DNA from: an uncultured Clostridium sp.
Lineage (GTDB): Bacteria > Bacillota > Clostridia > Lachnospirales > Lachnospiraceae
Assembly: GCA_946498245.1 (NCBI GenBank)
Contig: CAMMNN010000007.1
Span: forward strand, 1 to 64,000
DNA length: 64,000 nt
Reading direction: 5' to 3'
Part shown: positions 25,728-35,590 of the stretch, piece by piece
Numbering within the stretch: the stretch's first letter is position 1
Layout: each line of letters begins with the position of its first letter
Program-made: the position numbers and the translations under genes
The notes under the pieces: model-generated
What the model was told of the DNA's origin: nothing
Seen by the model: only the letters and a program-made list of their open reading frames with translations
Databases searched by the model: none

Positions 25728-27971
25728 TCATAACAGGTCATACTGAACTGTCAAATCCCTCTGCCCTTCCCGGGCTTCAAAAAAGCGTTCCGTCTGCTTC
25801 CTGATTTTTATTAGTATATCATAGTTTTCAGATTTCAGATATAAAATTTTTCTGTAGGAATCATGAAGTTTGTAGATCGGCGCGTTGACGGGGCCGATCC
25901 ATTCCACCCCGGCTTTTTCTGATAAAGCCGGTTCCAAACAGCCCATCAGAAGCTCTGCTGTCGCGGCCAGGACCTCTTCTTTTGAAGAAGCCATATGGAC
26001 CGTCAGCAGATGGACCGCCGGCGGATAGCGGAGAAGGCGGCGAAAGGCCATTTCCCTTTGAAAAAATAAGGGGTAGTCCTGCTTTACGGCCGCCTGGATG
26101 CTGTAATGATCTGGCGCATAGGTCTGGATTACCACATCTCCCGGCGTTTCTCCCCGTCCGGCCCGTCCCGCCGCCTGGGTCAAAAGCTGAAAGGTTCTCT
26201 CACCGCTGGCGTAATCCGGGGCGTACAAGGACAAGTCCGCCGCCAAAACCCCCACTAAAGTCACTTTGGGAAAATCGTGGCCCTTTACAATCATCTGGGT
26301 TCCGATAAGGATCTGGGCTTCCCCCGCTCCAAAAGCGGAGAGGATTTCTTCATGGCCTCCTTTTTTGGATGTGGTGTCCAGATCCATTCTCAGAGTCTTC
26401 ACACCCGGAAAGCGATCCCACACCATAGCTTCTATTTTCTGGGTGCCCGCCCCGAAGCCGGCAATGTAGGGAGAATTGCAGTTAGGGCAAAGACGGGGCT
26501 TTTCCATAGAATAACCGCAGTAATGGCATACCATACGTCCGTTCCGGTGGAGAGTCAGGGTCACATCACAGTGAGGACATTTGATAGCTTCGCCGCAGGA
26601 ACGGCAGGATATAAAATTGGAGTACCCTCTCCGGTTCATAAATAAAATAATCTGTTCCCCTTTTTCCAGGCGGTCTTCTATCTTTTCCTGAAGGACACGG
26701 CTGAAAATGGACTTGTTTCCCTCTCTTAATTCCTCCCTGAGATCCACTACCTGGATTTTAGCCAGACTGCTGTTCTTTTTGGCCCGTTTAGACAGGGTGT
26801 ACAGCCGGTATTTCCCTTCCATGGCCTTTTGGTAGGATTCCACTGACGGAGTGGCGGAGCCTAAAAGAAGGCTGGCTTCGCTCTGTTTGGCCCGGAAGGC
26901 CGCCGCTTCCCTGGCGTGGTATTTTGGGGACAATTCGCTTTTGTACGCGTTTTCATGCTCCTCATCAATTACAATAAGGCCTAAGCGGTCAAAGGGCGTA
27001 AAAAGGGCGGAACGAGGCCCTACCATTATGGAAACCTCGCCTTTTTTCGCTCTCTCAAACTGGTCATAGCGCTCGCCGGCGGACATACGGGAATTGATAA
27101 AGGACACCTGGCTTCCAAACCGTTTATAAAACCGCAGAACCGTCTGGTAGGTCAGAGAAATTTCCGGAATCAGGACAATGGCCTGTTTTCCCGCCTTTTG
27201 AATATGGCTGATGATTTCCATATAGACCTCTGTTTTGCCGCTTCCGGTAATTCCGTATAAAAGGGCTGTTTCCCGGATTCCCTCGTCGTATCTCCGGCAA
27301 AAATCTTTGGTCACAGCCCTCTGCTCCTCATTTAAGAAAGCCACCGGCTCCTTCTCTTCCTTGTCTTTTTTTCTCATGGCCTCCGCCGGGTTGCGGTACT
27401 GATACTGGGATTCCACCGCCACTATGCCGGCCTCCAGCAAGGGCTTTAAGGAAGCGGCAGTAAGCTGCAGCTTCTCTAAAGCCATCTCATAGGGAATCAC
27501 CGGATTGGTCAAAAAAGCCTCAAAGAGTCTGGCTCTGGCCCGGTACTTCTTTCTCACAGCTTCCTCATAGGCCTGCTGCAGCCTGGAAGCTTCCAACAGG
27601 CAGCGGATATATTTCTTTTCCGCTCCTTTTACCTGACGTTTTACCGGAAGAACAGTTTTTAACGCCTGATTCATGGTGGAGCCGTACCGTTCTTTCATCC
27701 ACCAGGCCAGTTGGATAAGCTGTGTTTCCGCTGTAACGCTTCCCTCTACCAGCCCCCCAATGTCCTTGATTTTTGTTTCGTCGTATCCGGCTTCCCAGGA
27801 GGTTTCCACGACATAACCCGTTCTCTTTTTATTGCCGAAGCCAAAGGGAATCCAGACCTGGCTGCCTGCCTGGATTTTGCCTTCCAGACATGGAGGAATC
27901 CGGTAAGTAAAGGGCCGGTCTACTTTTTCATGAGAAATGTCGATAATCACTCTGGCAAATTGGTCCGCCAT
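25728..27971 (-). CDS. priA: Primosomal protein N' (replication restart helicase)
   Basis: The 747-residue superfamily 2 helicase reloads the replisome at stalled forks. The N-terminal 3'-DNA-binding domain is followed by the Walker A motif GITGSGKTEVY and a DEEH box in VIDEEHENAYKS. Next are paired zinc-binding CxxC motifs (CRSCGEAIKCPHC, CHYCG, CPNC) and the helicase C-terminal motifs QAAGRAGRG. Domain order and length are normal. It overlaps murF by 25 bases at its 5' end. Confidence 0.96.
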   Translation of the reverse strand: MADQFARVIIDISHEKVDRPFTYRIPPCLEGKIQAGSQVWIPFGFGNKKRTGYVVETSWEAGYDETKIKDIGGLVEGSVTAETQLIQLAWWMKERYGSTMNQALKTVLPVKRQVKGAEKKYIRCLLEASRLQQAYEEAVRKKYRARARLFEAFLTNPVIPYEMALEKLQLTAASLKPLLEAGIVAVESQYQYRNPAEAMRKKDKEEKEPVAFLNEEQRAVTKDFCRRYDEGIRETALLYGITGSGKTEVYMEIISHIQKAGKQAIVLIPEISLTYQTVLRFYKRFGSQVSFINSRMSAGERYDQFERAKKGEVSIMVGPRSALFTPFDRLGLIVIDEEHENAYKSELSPKYHAREAAAFRAKQSEASLLLGSATPSVESYQKAMEGKYRLYTLSKRAKKNSSLAKIQVVDLREELREGNKSIFSRVLQEKIEDRLEKGEQIILFMNRRGYSNFISCRSCGEAIKCPHCDVTLTLHRNGRMVCHYCGYSMEKPRLCPNCNSPYIAGFGAGTQKIEAMVWDRFPGVKTLRMDLDTTSKKGGHEEILSAFGAGEAQILIGTQMIVKGHDFPKVTLVGVLAADLSLYAPDYASGERTFQLLTQAAGRAGRGETPGDVVIQTYAPDHYSIQAAVKQDYPLFFQREMAFRRLLRYPPAVHLLTVHMASSKEEVLAATAELLMGCLEPALSEKAGVEWIGPVNAPIYKLHDSYRKILYLKSENYDILIKIRKQTERFFEAREGQRDLTVQYDLL

Positions 27972-29389
27972 AGCTCCTCCGTTCTTATTTGCGCAAACCC
28001 GGCGGCCAGAGGGCCAAGCCCCATGCTGTTGGAACCTTTAAACAGGATGCAGTCGCCAGGGGCCGCCATTTTCTTTAAGGACTCTTCCAGTTCTTCTTTT
28101 TCATCAAAATAGTAAACAGAGCCCTGGGCTTCCGGCGCAGTTTCCAAAAGGCCTGTTCCGATTTCCCGGGCCAGGTCCCCCAAAAGCAGGACTGCATCGG
28201 CCATATGCTCTTTCCAATGGCTGCCAATGTAATTTCCCACTTCCCGGTGGTAAAGGGCTTCCTTTTCCCCCAGCTCTTTCATGTCCGCCAAAACAGCGAT
28301 TTTGCGCCGGCCCGGGTGAATGTTCATCAGCACTTCCAGCCCGCCCTTCATGGAAACGGGGCTGGCATTGTAGGAATCGTCAATTACCGTCAGTTCTCCA
28401 TTCTCAAAGATCTGCTGGCGGCCCTGATACCCGGAAAATTTCTCTAATGCCTTTGCCGCTGCTTCTGGATCTACGCCGTTTTCCGCAGCCACTGCAATAG
28501 AAAGGATCCCGTTTAAGATATTATGGCTTCCCAAAACCCGCAGCCGTACTTTTGCCTTCCTTCCGTGGGGACACAGGGCCGTAAAAACGGGAAAGCCCTC
28601 TTCTGTTCCAATATCCACAGCACGGTACTGGCAATTTTCTCCCGTACCGTAGTAGAAGGTCCGGCGGCCTTTTTGGGCCTTTTGGTTTCTCAAAATGGGA
28701 TCGTCGCCGTTTAAAAAGAGAACCCCGTCTTCCCTCATTCCTTCCTGGATTTTCAATTTTTCCCGACAGATATTTTCCTGGCTTCCCAACTGGCCTATGT
28801 GGGCAATGCCGATATTGGTCACTGCGGCCATATCCACCTGGGCCACAGAGGCGATTTTTTCCATCTCACCCGGTTCGCTCATTCCCAGCTCCAAAACGGC
28901 GATCTCATTGTCGTTTTCGATTTCAAAGAGAGTAATAGGAACCCCTACCTGGCTGTTATGGTTTCCCGCCGTTTTAAATACCCGGCTGTATCCTCCCGCA
29001 AGGGCGCAGGCGATCATCTCTCTGGCAGTGGTTTTTCCCACGCTTCCCGTCACCCCGATAATGGGAATGGAAAGACGGCGGCGGCAGAAAGAACCTATGG
29101 ACTGAAGGGCTTTTATGGTATCCTCCACCTGGATACAAGCCCTGTCAGGATATTCCTCCAAAAGTCCCTCCGGAACCGTGCTGGCAAGAGAGGCCCCGGC
29201 CCCTCCCTGAAAGGCGGATGCGATGAACCGGTGGCCGTCGGTTTTCTGGCCGATAACGGGCACAAACAATGCTCCGTCCTTTGCCTTTCTGGAATCCGTT
29301 TCTATATGGGTAATTTCCGTTTCCCGCCGGCCCGAGGCCAGACTTCCTCCTGTGGCCTGGAGGATTTCCCCTACCGTTAATTTTGACAT
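27947..29389 (-). CDS. murF: UDP-N-acetylmuramoyl-tripeptide--D-alanyl-D-alanine ligase
   Basis: The 480-residue Mur ligase adds D-Ala-D-Ala to the UDP-MurNAc-tripeptide, completing the cytosolic pentapeptide precursor. It starts with the MurF-type substrate domain (DSRKAKDGALFVPVIGQKTDGHRFI), has the ATP loop VTGSVGKTTAREMI, and the central VIDDSYNASPVSM motif specific to MurF. It is 15 bases downstream of murE, the preceding enzyme. Confidence 0.96.
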   Translation of the reverse strand: MSKLTVGEILQATGGSLASGRRETEITHIETDSRKAKDGALFVPVIGQKTDGHRFIASAFQGGAGASLASTVPEGLLEEYPDRACIQVEDTIKALQSIGSFCRRRLSIPIIGVTGSVGKTTAREMIACALAGGYSRVFKTAGNHNSQVGVPITLFEIENDNEIAVLELGMSEPGEMEKIASVAQVDMAAVTNIGIAHIGQLGSQENICREKLKIQEGMREDGVLFLNGDDPILRNQKAQKGRRTFYYGTGENCQYRAVDIGTEEGFPVFTALCPHGRKAKVRLRVLGSHNILNGILSIAVAAENGVDPEAAAKALEKFSGYQGRQQIFENGELTVIDDSYNASPVSMKGGLEVLMNIHPGRRKIAVLADMKELGEKEALYHREVGNYIGSHWKEHMADAVLLLGDLAREIGTGLLETAPEAQGSVYYFDEKEELEESLKKMAAPGDCILFKGSNSMGLGPLAAGFAQIRTEELWRTNLPE

Positions 29390-29404
29390 ATTCCTGTTCT
29401 CCTT

Positions 29405-30874
29405 TTATGCAAGCAGTGAATTTTCCCGAAGGGCTTCTTCAATGACCTCCCGGTCCAAAAAGTGGCGGCGGACTCCGTTTTCCTCCTGGTAATCCTCATG
29501 GCCCTTTCCGATAACAGCGATCATATCCCCCTCCTGGGCGTGGGTAATGGCGTAAAAAATAGCTTCCCGGCGGTCCGGGATTTCCAGATAATCTCCCCCT
29601 GTGGGAATGAGAGTGCTTTTTATGTCCTCAATAATATCTTCTGTCTTTTCAAATCGGGAATTATCCGCCGTAAGGATACACAGATCCGCCATACGGCCTC
29701 CGCTTTCCCCCATAGAATATCTGCGGTCTTTCGCCCGGTTTCCGCCGCAGCCGAATACGCAGACCAGCCGTTTGGGCTCATAAGCCCGCAGGGTCTTTAA
29801 CAGGCTTTCCATGCTGACTGCATTGTGGGCGTAATCCACTAAAACGGAAAATTTCTCAGAACTGTAAACCAGCTCCATGCGGCCGTTGACCCTGATATGT
29901 TCCAAAGCTTTGGCTGCCGTTTCTTTGGGAAGGCCTAAATAAGAGGCAATTGCCATGGCTCCCAGGGCGTTGTATACGTTAAACCAGCCGGGGATCCCTA
30001 CGCGGACAGGGGTTTCATATTGTCCCGGAACGGAAAACTCCATTCCCACAAAGCCCTTTTCCGATACGTATTTCACCGGAAAACCGTAGAAATCGCAAGG
30101 GGTTTTGAGGCTAAATTCATAAAGAGGACACTTGGCATTTTGCTTAACAGCACCATAGTGCTCATCATCCCGGTTTATAAAGCCGGCTTTGGCTCTGGAA
30201 AAAATCTGGGACTTGTAATACAGGTACTCTTCAAAATCAGCGTGTTCATTGGGGCCAATATGATCCGGGGATAAGTTGGTAAACAGGGCGCAGTCAAAGA
30301 CAATGCCGTCGACGCGGTGCATTTTCAGCCCCTGGGAAGACACTTCCATAACCGCGTACTGGCAGCCTTTTTCCACCATATTGGCAAAGGCCTCCTGAAT
30401 GGCATAGGACTCCGGCGTCGTATTGACCGTAGGATAAGTCTCCTCCCCAATAACGATTCCCGTAGTACCTATCATGCCTGTTTTTTTTCCGCAGGCTTCC
30501 AAAATGGTTTTCATCATATGGGCCGTAGTGGTTTTTCCCTTTGTTCCGGTAATGCCAATGGTAATGAGCTTTTCAGCCGGATAGCCGAACCGGGCCGCTG
30601 ATAAGAGCGCCAAAGCCCTGCGGCCGTTTTCCACCTGGATAACCGTTACTCCCTCCGGAGCTTCTACTGGCCTTTCCACCACCAAAACCCGGCAGCCGGC
30701 CTCAACTACGGCGGGAATAAAATCGTGAGAATCCGCTCTGGCTCCTTTCATGCAGACGAAAACCGTATCAGGAGCCGCTTTTCTGGAATCGTAAATTACA
30801 TCCCGAACCTCCTCGTCGCCCCTTCCCTGGAGCAAGCGGTAGGGAATTTCCTGCAGCCAATCTTTTATTGCCAT
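29405..30874 (-). CDS. murE: UDP-N-acetylmuramoyl-L-alanyl-D-glutamate ligase (MurE, probably meso-diaminopimelate)
   Basis: The 489-residue ligase adds the third residue of the peptidoglycan stem. It has the domain-1 pattern VIYDSRKAAPDTVFVCMKGARADSH cut in two by normal spacing, ATP loop TGTKGKTTTAHM, and VDYAHNAVSM. The specificity loop reads DNSR where meso-DAP enzymes usually have DNPR; lysine-adding enzymes differ more, so DAP is still the likely amino acid. I chose the ATG at 30874 because TAGGAGGTTTT precedes it. Confidence 0.93.
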   Translation of the reverse strand: MAIKDWLQEIPYRLLQGRGDEEVRDVIYDSRKAAPDTVFVCMKGARADSHDFIPAVVEAGCRVLVVERPVEAPEGVTVIQVENGRRALALLSAARFGYPAEKLITIGITGTKGKTTTAHMMKTILEACGKKTGMIGTTGIVIGEETYPTVNTTPESYAIQEAFANMVEKGCQYAVMEVSSQGLKMHRVDGIVFDCALFTNLSPDHIGPNEHADFEEYLYYKSQIFSRAKAGFINRDDEHYGAVKQNAKCPLYEFSLKTPCDFYGFPVKYVSEKGFVGMEFSVPGQYETPVRVGIPGWFNVYNALGAMAIASYLGLPKETAAKALEHIRVNGRMELVYSSEKFSVLVDYAHNAVSMESLLKTLRAYEPKRLVCVFGCGGNRAKDRRYSMGESGGRMADLCILTADNSRFEKTEDIIEDIKSTLIPTGGDYLEIPDRREAIFYAITHAQEGDMIAVIGKGHEDYQEENGVRRHFLDREVIEEALRENSLLA

Positions 30875-30944
30875 AAAACCTCCTATTATCCTCAACTGTT
30901 TTCTTTCCATTTACCCGGATCTCTGTTCTGTCACGGCAAGTCTG

Positions 30945-30975
30945 CGGCCGCTGCAGTTCTTCCCTGCAGCGGCCG
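30945..30975. other. Perfect 12-bp GC-rich hairpin between fhs and murE
   Basis: CGGCCGCTGCAG and CTGCAGCGGCCG form a perfect stem around a 7-base loop just downstream of the fhs stop on the minus strand. No U-tract follows on either strand, so it is either a Rho-assisted or pausing terminator, or an RNA-stability element at the fhs 3' end. Confidence 0.5.
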
Positions 30976-31003
30976 TCTGGCCCCGCGTCTCTGGGGCTGC
31001 CTT

Positions 31004-32674
31004 TTAAAACAGTCCGGTAATCCTGCCTTCATCATCAACGTCAATGCCATTGGCGGCGGGCGTCTTAGGAAGTCCGGGCATGGTCATAATAGCCCCTGTC
31101 AAAACTACAACAAAGCCGGCGCCGGCGGATACATAAGCGTCCCGGACATTGACGGTAAAGCCTGTAGGCCTTCCTAACTTTGTCTGATCGTCGGAAAGGG
31201 AATACTGGGTTTTTGCCATGCAGACCGGAAGATTTCCAAATCCCATCTCTGTAATCTGTTTTAAAGCCCGTTCTGCCGCAGGCGAATAGGTAACGCCGTC
31301 GGCTCCGTAAATTTCGCCTGCTACTGTCTGGATCTTATCTTTCAGGCTCATTTCATCAGGATACAAAACATGGAACTGGCTTTCCTTTGTTTCCAGAGTG
31401 TGGAGGACTTTTTCCGCCAAGGCGATTCCGCCTTCTCCGCCCTTCTCCCATACCTGGGACAATGCAAAGTCACATCCTCTGTCCTGGCAGAATTTCTTTA
31501 CGTACTCATACTCCGCCTGGGTGTCGCTGACAAAGGAATTTAAGGTTACAATAACCGGAACGCCGTACTTCTGGAGGTTTTCAATATGCTTCTCCAGATT
31601 GACGATTCCTCTGGCCAGAGCTTCCAGGTTCTCCTGGCCCAAATCCGCTTTGGCAACGCCGCCGTTGTATTTCAGCGCCCGTACCGTTGCCACCAGAACT
31701 ACTGCATCAGGCTTTAATCCCGCTTTTCTGCACTTAATGTCAAAGAATTTTTCCGCTCCCAGATCTGCGCCGAATCCGGCTTCCGTCACGACAATGTCCG
31801 CCAGTTTCAAAGCCGTCCTGGTTGCCCTGACGCTGTTGCAGCCGTGGGCGATATTGGCAAAGGGACCGCCGTGAACAATGGCTCCGGTGTGCTCCAGAGT
31901 CTGGATCAGGTTGGGCTTTAAGGCGTCTTTTAACAGTGCCGCCATAGCGCCTACAGCCTTTAACTGGGCCGCCGTAACCGGCTCTCCAGCAAAATTATAT
32001 GCTACTACAATCCGTCCCAGACGTTCCTTTAAATCCTTCATATTTTCCGCAAGACAGAGAATGGCCATAATCTCAGAAGCCACGGTAATGACAAAGTGAT
32101 CTTCCCGAACCATTCCGTCGGCTTTGGCCCCCAGGCCGATTACAACATTGCGCAGGGCCCTGTCATTCATATCCAGACAGCGTTTCCAAAGAACCTGCCT
32201 GGGATCGATCCCAAGGGCGTTTCCCTGCTGGATATGGTTGTCCAGCAAAGCCGCCAGCAGATTGTTTGCAGAGGTAATGGCGTGGAAGTCCCCGGTAAAA
32301 TGGAGATTTAAGTCTTCCATAGGAACTACCTGGGCGTAGCCGCCGCCTGCTGCTCCGCCTTTAATGCCGAAACAGGGGCCTAAGGACGGCTCTCTTAAAG
32401 CAATAATGGCTTTCTTTCCGATTTTTCCGAAAGCCTCTCCCAGTCCTACGGAAGTCGTAGTTTTTCCTTCTCCGGCCGGGGTAGGGTTAATGGCCGTCAC
32501 CAAAACCAGTTTTCCGTCAGGCCGTTCTTTTATCTTCTCCCACAGCTCGTCTGTCAGTTTTGCTTTGTACTTACCGTAAAGCTCCAGATCGTCCTCCTGG
32601 ATTTCATAGGCTTTCGCCACCTCCCGAATTGGCAGCATCTTCGCTTCCTGTGCAATTTCAATATCTGTTTTCAT
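31004..32674 (-). CDS. fhs: Formate--tetrahydrofolate ligase
   Basis: The 556-residue enzyme makes 10-formyl-THF from formate, THF and ATP. Signature regions are [23 protein letters not shown], the P-loop-like part, and [21 protein letters not shown]. The length is the bacterial monofunctional size. In clostridia it feeds purine synthesis and formylation of Met-tRNA, and it is the methyl-branch step of the Wood-Ljungdahl pathway in acetogens; no other Wood-Ljungdahl gene is present here, so acetogenesis cannot be claimed. It lies 22 bases downstream of ftsK. Confidence 0.97.
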   Translation of the reverse strand: MKTDIEIAQEAKMLPIREVAKAYEIQEDDLELYGKYKAKLTDELWEKIKERPDGKLVLVTAINPTPAGEGKTTTSVGLGEAFGKIGKKAIIALREPSLGPCFGIKGGAAGGGYAQVVPMEDLNLHFTGDFHAITSANNLLAALLDNHIQQGNALGIDPRQVLWKRCLDMNDRALRNVVIGLGAKADGMVREDHFVITVASEIMAILCLAENMKDLKERLGRIVVAYNFAGEPVTAAQLKAVGAMAALLKDALKPNLIQTLEHTGAIVHGGPFANIAHGCNSVRATRTALKLADIVVTEAGFGADLGAEKFFDIKCRKAGLKPDAVVLVATVRALKYNGGVAKADLGQENLEALARGIVNLEKHIENLQKYGVPVIVTLNSFVSDTQAEYEYVKKFCQDRGCDFALSQVWEKGGEGGIALAEKVLHTLETKESQFHVLYPDEMSLKDKIQTVAGEIYGADGVTYSPAAERALKQITEMGFGNLPVCMAKTQYSLSDDQTKLGRPTGFTVNVRDAYVSAGAGFVVVLTGAIMTMPGLPKTPAANGIDVDDEGRITGLF

Positions 32675-32696
32675 GGCCTTTTATCCTCCTTTGTTT

Positions 32697-35501
32697 TCAA
32701 CCGCCCTGTTCTATTAATTCTTCAAACTGTTCCATAGTCATCAGAATCTTACGCGGCTTTGTTCCCTCTTCTTCTCCTACGACTCCGGCCTGGGCCAGTT
32801 GATCCATAATCCGCGCCGCCCGGTTAAAGCCGATTTTAAACACTCTCTGGAGCATTCCGATAGAAGCCTTGTCCTTCTCAATAATAAATTTCCCGGCCTG
32901 TACGAAATACTCGTCCCGGCTCTCTCCGCCTCTGGCGGCTTCTGCCGGGGCCTGAGCTATCTGTTTTTCCACTTCCGGATTGTACTGGGCCGTCAGCTCC
33001 TGATTGGTCAAAAATTCCACTACCCTTGAAACCTCTTCGTCTGATACATAGGCCCCCTGAACCCTCTGAGGCTTAGGAAAGCCGGAAGGATAAAACAGCA
33101 TATCGCCCTTTCCTAAAAGCTTTTCCGCCCCGTTCATATCGATAATGGTTCTGGAATCCACTCCGGAAGAGACGGAAAAGGCGATTCTGGAAGGCACGTT
33201 GGCCTTAATCAGTCCTGTAATGACATTGACGGAAGGCCTCTGGGTGGCAATGACCAGATGGATCCCCGCTGCCCGGGCCAACTGGGCCAGACGGCAGATG
33301 GAGTCCTCTACCTCTCCCGGAGCCACCATCATCAAATCCGCCAGCTCGTCGATAATAATGACGATTTGGGGCATTTTCTGGGGCTTTTTGGGATCCTCAA
33401 TATCCTTGATCCCTTCCACTCGTTCATTGAATCCTTTTAAATCCCGGACGCCGTATTCCGCAAATTTTTTGTACCGGTCCGTCATCTCAGCCACAGCCCA
33501 GTTTAAAGCGCCGGACGCCTTTTTGGGATCCGTCACTACCGGGATCAGCAAATGGGGGATGCCGTTATAAACGCTTAATTCCACCACTTTGGGATCCACC
33601 ATAATCAGTTTGACATCTTCCGGCTTTGCCTTGTAAATAATACTCATAATCAAGGTATTGATACATACGGATTTTCCCGAACCTGTAGCTCCTGCAATGA
33701 GCAGGTGGGGCATCTTGGCAATGTCCGTCACCACAGTCTGTCCCCCAATATCTTTTCCCACGGCAAATGCCAGACGGGATTTATGCCGGACAAACTCGTC
33801 GGACTCTAAAAGCTCCCGCAGATACACTACGTTATTCTCTTTGTTGGGCACCTCGATTCCCACTGCCGATTTACCCGGAATGGGAGCCTCAATACGAATG
33901 TCCGCAGCCGCCAGACTCAGTTTAATATCATCGGCCAGTCCCACAATCCGGCTGACTTTTACGCCCTGCTCCGGATGGAGTTCGTACCGGGTTACCGACG
34001 GACCGCAGCTTATATTGGTGACCGTTACGCCCACCCCGAAATTTCTCAGGGTCTGCTGCAACTTAATCGCCGTGTCCTTATACTCCTGTTCAGAAAAATT
34101 GGTATTGCGGCTGCCGCGATCCAAAAGGCTGGCAGGCGGAAAGACGTATTCCTTCGGCGGTTCCTTGGCTTCCTCTTCTATCTGGGCCGTCACTGCGGCC
34201 TGGGAAGCGGGATCTGCAGCCGCCTGAGCCTTTCTCTTCTCCAGTTTTTTCTGAAGAAGCTCCGTTTCCGTTTCAATAATCTTTCCTGTGGCCGTTTCTA
34301 CCCGTTTTTCTCCTTCCGGGACAAAAATCTCTCCTGTCTTTTCTTCCGGCTCTGTTTCTGAACCGTTAAATTCCAGTTCATGGGGATCCTTCGGAAATTC
34401 TTCTGCGTCAAATTCCCCGTCAAAATTAATGCCCTGACGTTCTTTGTCAATTCGGTAATAGGAAGCGTCCTCCCCGATAACGTCCATTTCTTCTAAAGTA
34501 CTGGTGTTTCTGGGAGCCACAAAGGACTCTTCCGCCATTGGCGTCCTGTCCGCTTCAAAGGGAACGCTGTCGTCTTCTATGTAAAGATCTTTCGGTCGGG
34601 CAATACTGCCGGTAAATACATCCGCAGGACTGACTTCTCCGGCAGGTTCCGCCTGGGGTTTTTCATCAGGCTGCTTTTCCGCCCGTTCCAGCATTTCTTC
34701 CAGAGAGGGTTCCTGGGGAACGGGTTCAAACATGGACTGCACCGGAGCGTCCGTAGGCATTGGCGCCTCTTCCTCGATTTTTGTGGCGTCCAGATTTACG
34801 CCCTGAACCCGCTGCTCCTCTCTCAGCCTGCGGCGTTCCTCCTGGCGTTCCGCCCGGATTTCCCTTCGCCGATCTATATCTTCCCTGGCATAATGGTAGG
34901 CCTTGTCGCCTCCTTGCTTTACTGCCTTAACTACGGATTTTTCTGTAATGCAGACAATGCATATGACGAAAACAGCCAGCAGCACGACGTAAGCTCCCGC
35001 CGTCCCTACGACAGCGGAAAGGCCTGAGGCCAAAAGGCCGCCTACCAGGCCGCCGCCTTTTCCGCTTACTGCCGACGCTCTGTAGCATTCCAGAACATTT
35101 CCGCCCATAAGACTTTTATCGCCGAAAAGAAGCTGGGCGAATCCGCAGAGAATCAGCGCCGTTCCAATGGCCGCCCAAAGCTTTAGGGTGGCCCGCACGT
35201 TGCCTCGGTTGGACAGGGCAAAACAGGTTCCGATAAAAAGAAATATCGGAACCAGATAGCCAATCATTCCAAACAAGCCCAACTGGGCACTTTTCAAAAA
35301 TTGTCCCACTATGCCGCACAGATTAAAATTGCTTAAAAACAACAGTACGGCGATTACAAAAGAACTGATAATAAACACTTCCGCCCGTATTACCTGGGCT
35401 CCCTCGTCGTAATCCGGCTCCGGCTGTTTTCTCGGTCTTCCTGCTTTTTTCGTACTCGTCTTTCTCTGAGCTGTCTGTCTTCCTTTTTTAGTTTCTGACA
35501 C
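32697..35501 (-). CDS. ftsK: DNA translocase FtsK/SpoIIIE
   Basis: The 934-residue protein has a basic N-terminus, about four to five membrane helices (residues 40-190), a long acidic and Pro/Glu-rich linker (about 190-440), and the motor domain with ATP loop LLIAGATGSGKSVCINTLI and Walker B VIIIDELADLMM. The C-terminal winged-helix gamma domain (SIGMLQRVFKIGFNRAARIMDQL) reads the polarity sequences. It pumps chromosomal DNA through the closing septum or into the forespore. Whether it is the vegetative FtsK/SftA-like or the sporulation SpoIIIE protein cannot be decided from this alone. AGGAGGC precedes the ATG. Confidence 0.95.
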   Translation of the reverse strand: MSETKKGRQTAQRKTSTKKAGRPRKQPEPDYDEGAQVIRAEVFIISSFVIAVLLFLSNFNLCGIVGQFLKSAQLGLFGMIGYLVPIFLFIGTCFALSNRGNVRATLKLWAAIGTALILCGFAQLLFGDKSLMGGNVLECYRASAVSGKGGGLVGGLLASGLSAVVGTAGAYVVLLAVFVICIVCITEKSVVKAVKQGGDKAYHYAREDIDRRREIRAERQEERRRLREEQRVQGVNLDATKIEEEAPMPTDAPVQSMFEPVPQEPSLEEMLERAEKQPDEKPQAEPAGEVSPADVFTGSIARPKDLYIEDDSVPFEADRTPMAEESFVAPRNTSTLEEMDVIGEDASYYRIDKERQGINFDGEFDAEEFPKDPHELEFNGSETEPEEKTGEIFVPEGEKRVETATGKIIETETELLQKKLEKRKAQAAADPASQAAVTAQIEEEAKEPPKEYVFPPASLLDRGSRNTNFSEQEYKDTAIKLQQTLRNFGVGVTVTNISCGPSVTRYELHPEQGVKVSRIVGLADDIKLSLAAADIRIEAPIPGKSAVGIEVPNKENNVVYLRELLESDEFVRHKSRLAFAVGKDIGGQTVVTDIAKMPHLLIAGATGSGKSVCINTLIMSIIYKAKPEDVKLIMVDPKVVELSVYNGIPHLLIPVVTDPKKASGALNWAVAEMTDRYKKFAEYGVRDLKGFNERVEGIKDIEDPKKPQKMPQIVIIIDELADLMMVAPGEVEDSICRLAQLARAAGIHLVIATQRPSVNVITGLIKANVPSRIAFSVSSGVDSRTIIDMNGAEKLLGKGDMLFYPSGFPKPQRVQGAYVSDEEVSRVVEFLTNQELTAQYNPEVEKQIAQAPAEAARGGESRDEYFVQAGKFIIEKDKASIGMLQRVFKIGFNRAARIMDQLAQAGVVGEEEGTKPRKILMTMEQFEELIEQGG

Positions 35502-35560
35502 GAAATTAAGCCTCCTGTATTTTCCTTCTGATAGGAACTCAGAAAATTCCCATTATCGAT

Positions 35561-35589
35561 AGTATACAAAAATTCCTGTGAAAATGCAA
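35561..35589 (-). promoter_or_regulatory. ftsK promoter
   Basis: On the minus strand TTGCAT (35584-35589) is spaced 17 bases from TATACT (35561-35566). It fills the short gap after the tepA stop, so ftsK has its own start. Confidence 0.65.
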
Positions 35590-35590
35590 G

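Noticed and set aside
31004-32674. fhs as evidence of acetogenesis
   Set aside because: Formate-THF ligase is widespread for one-carbon supply, and no other Wood-Ljungdahl gene is in the window.
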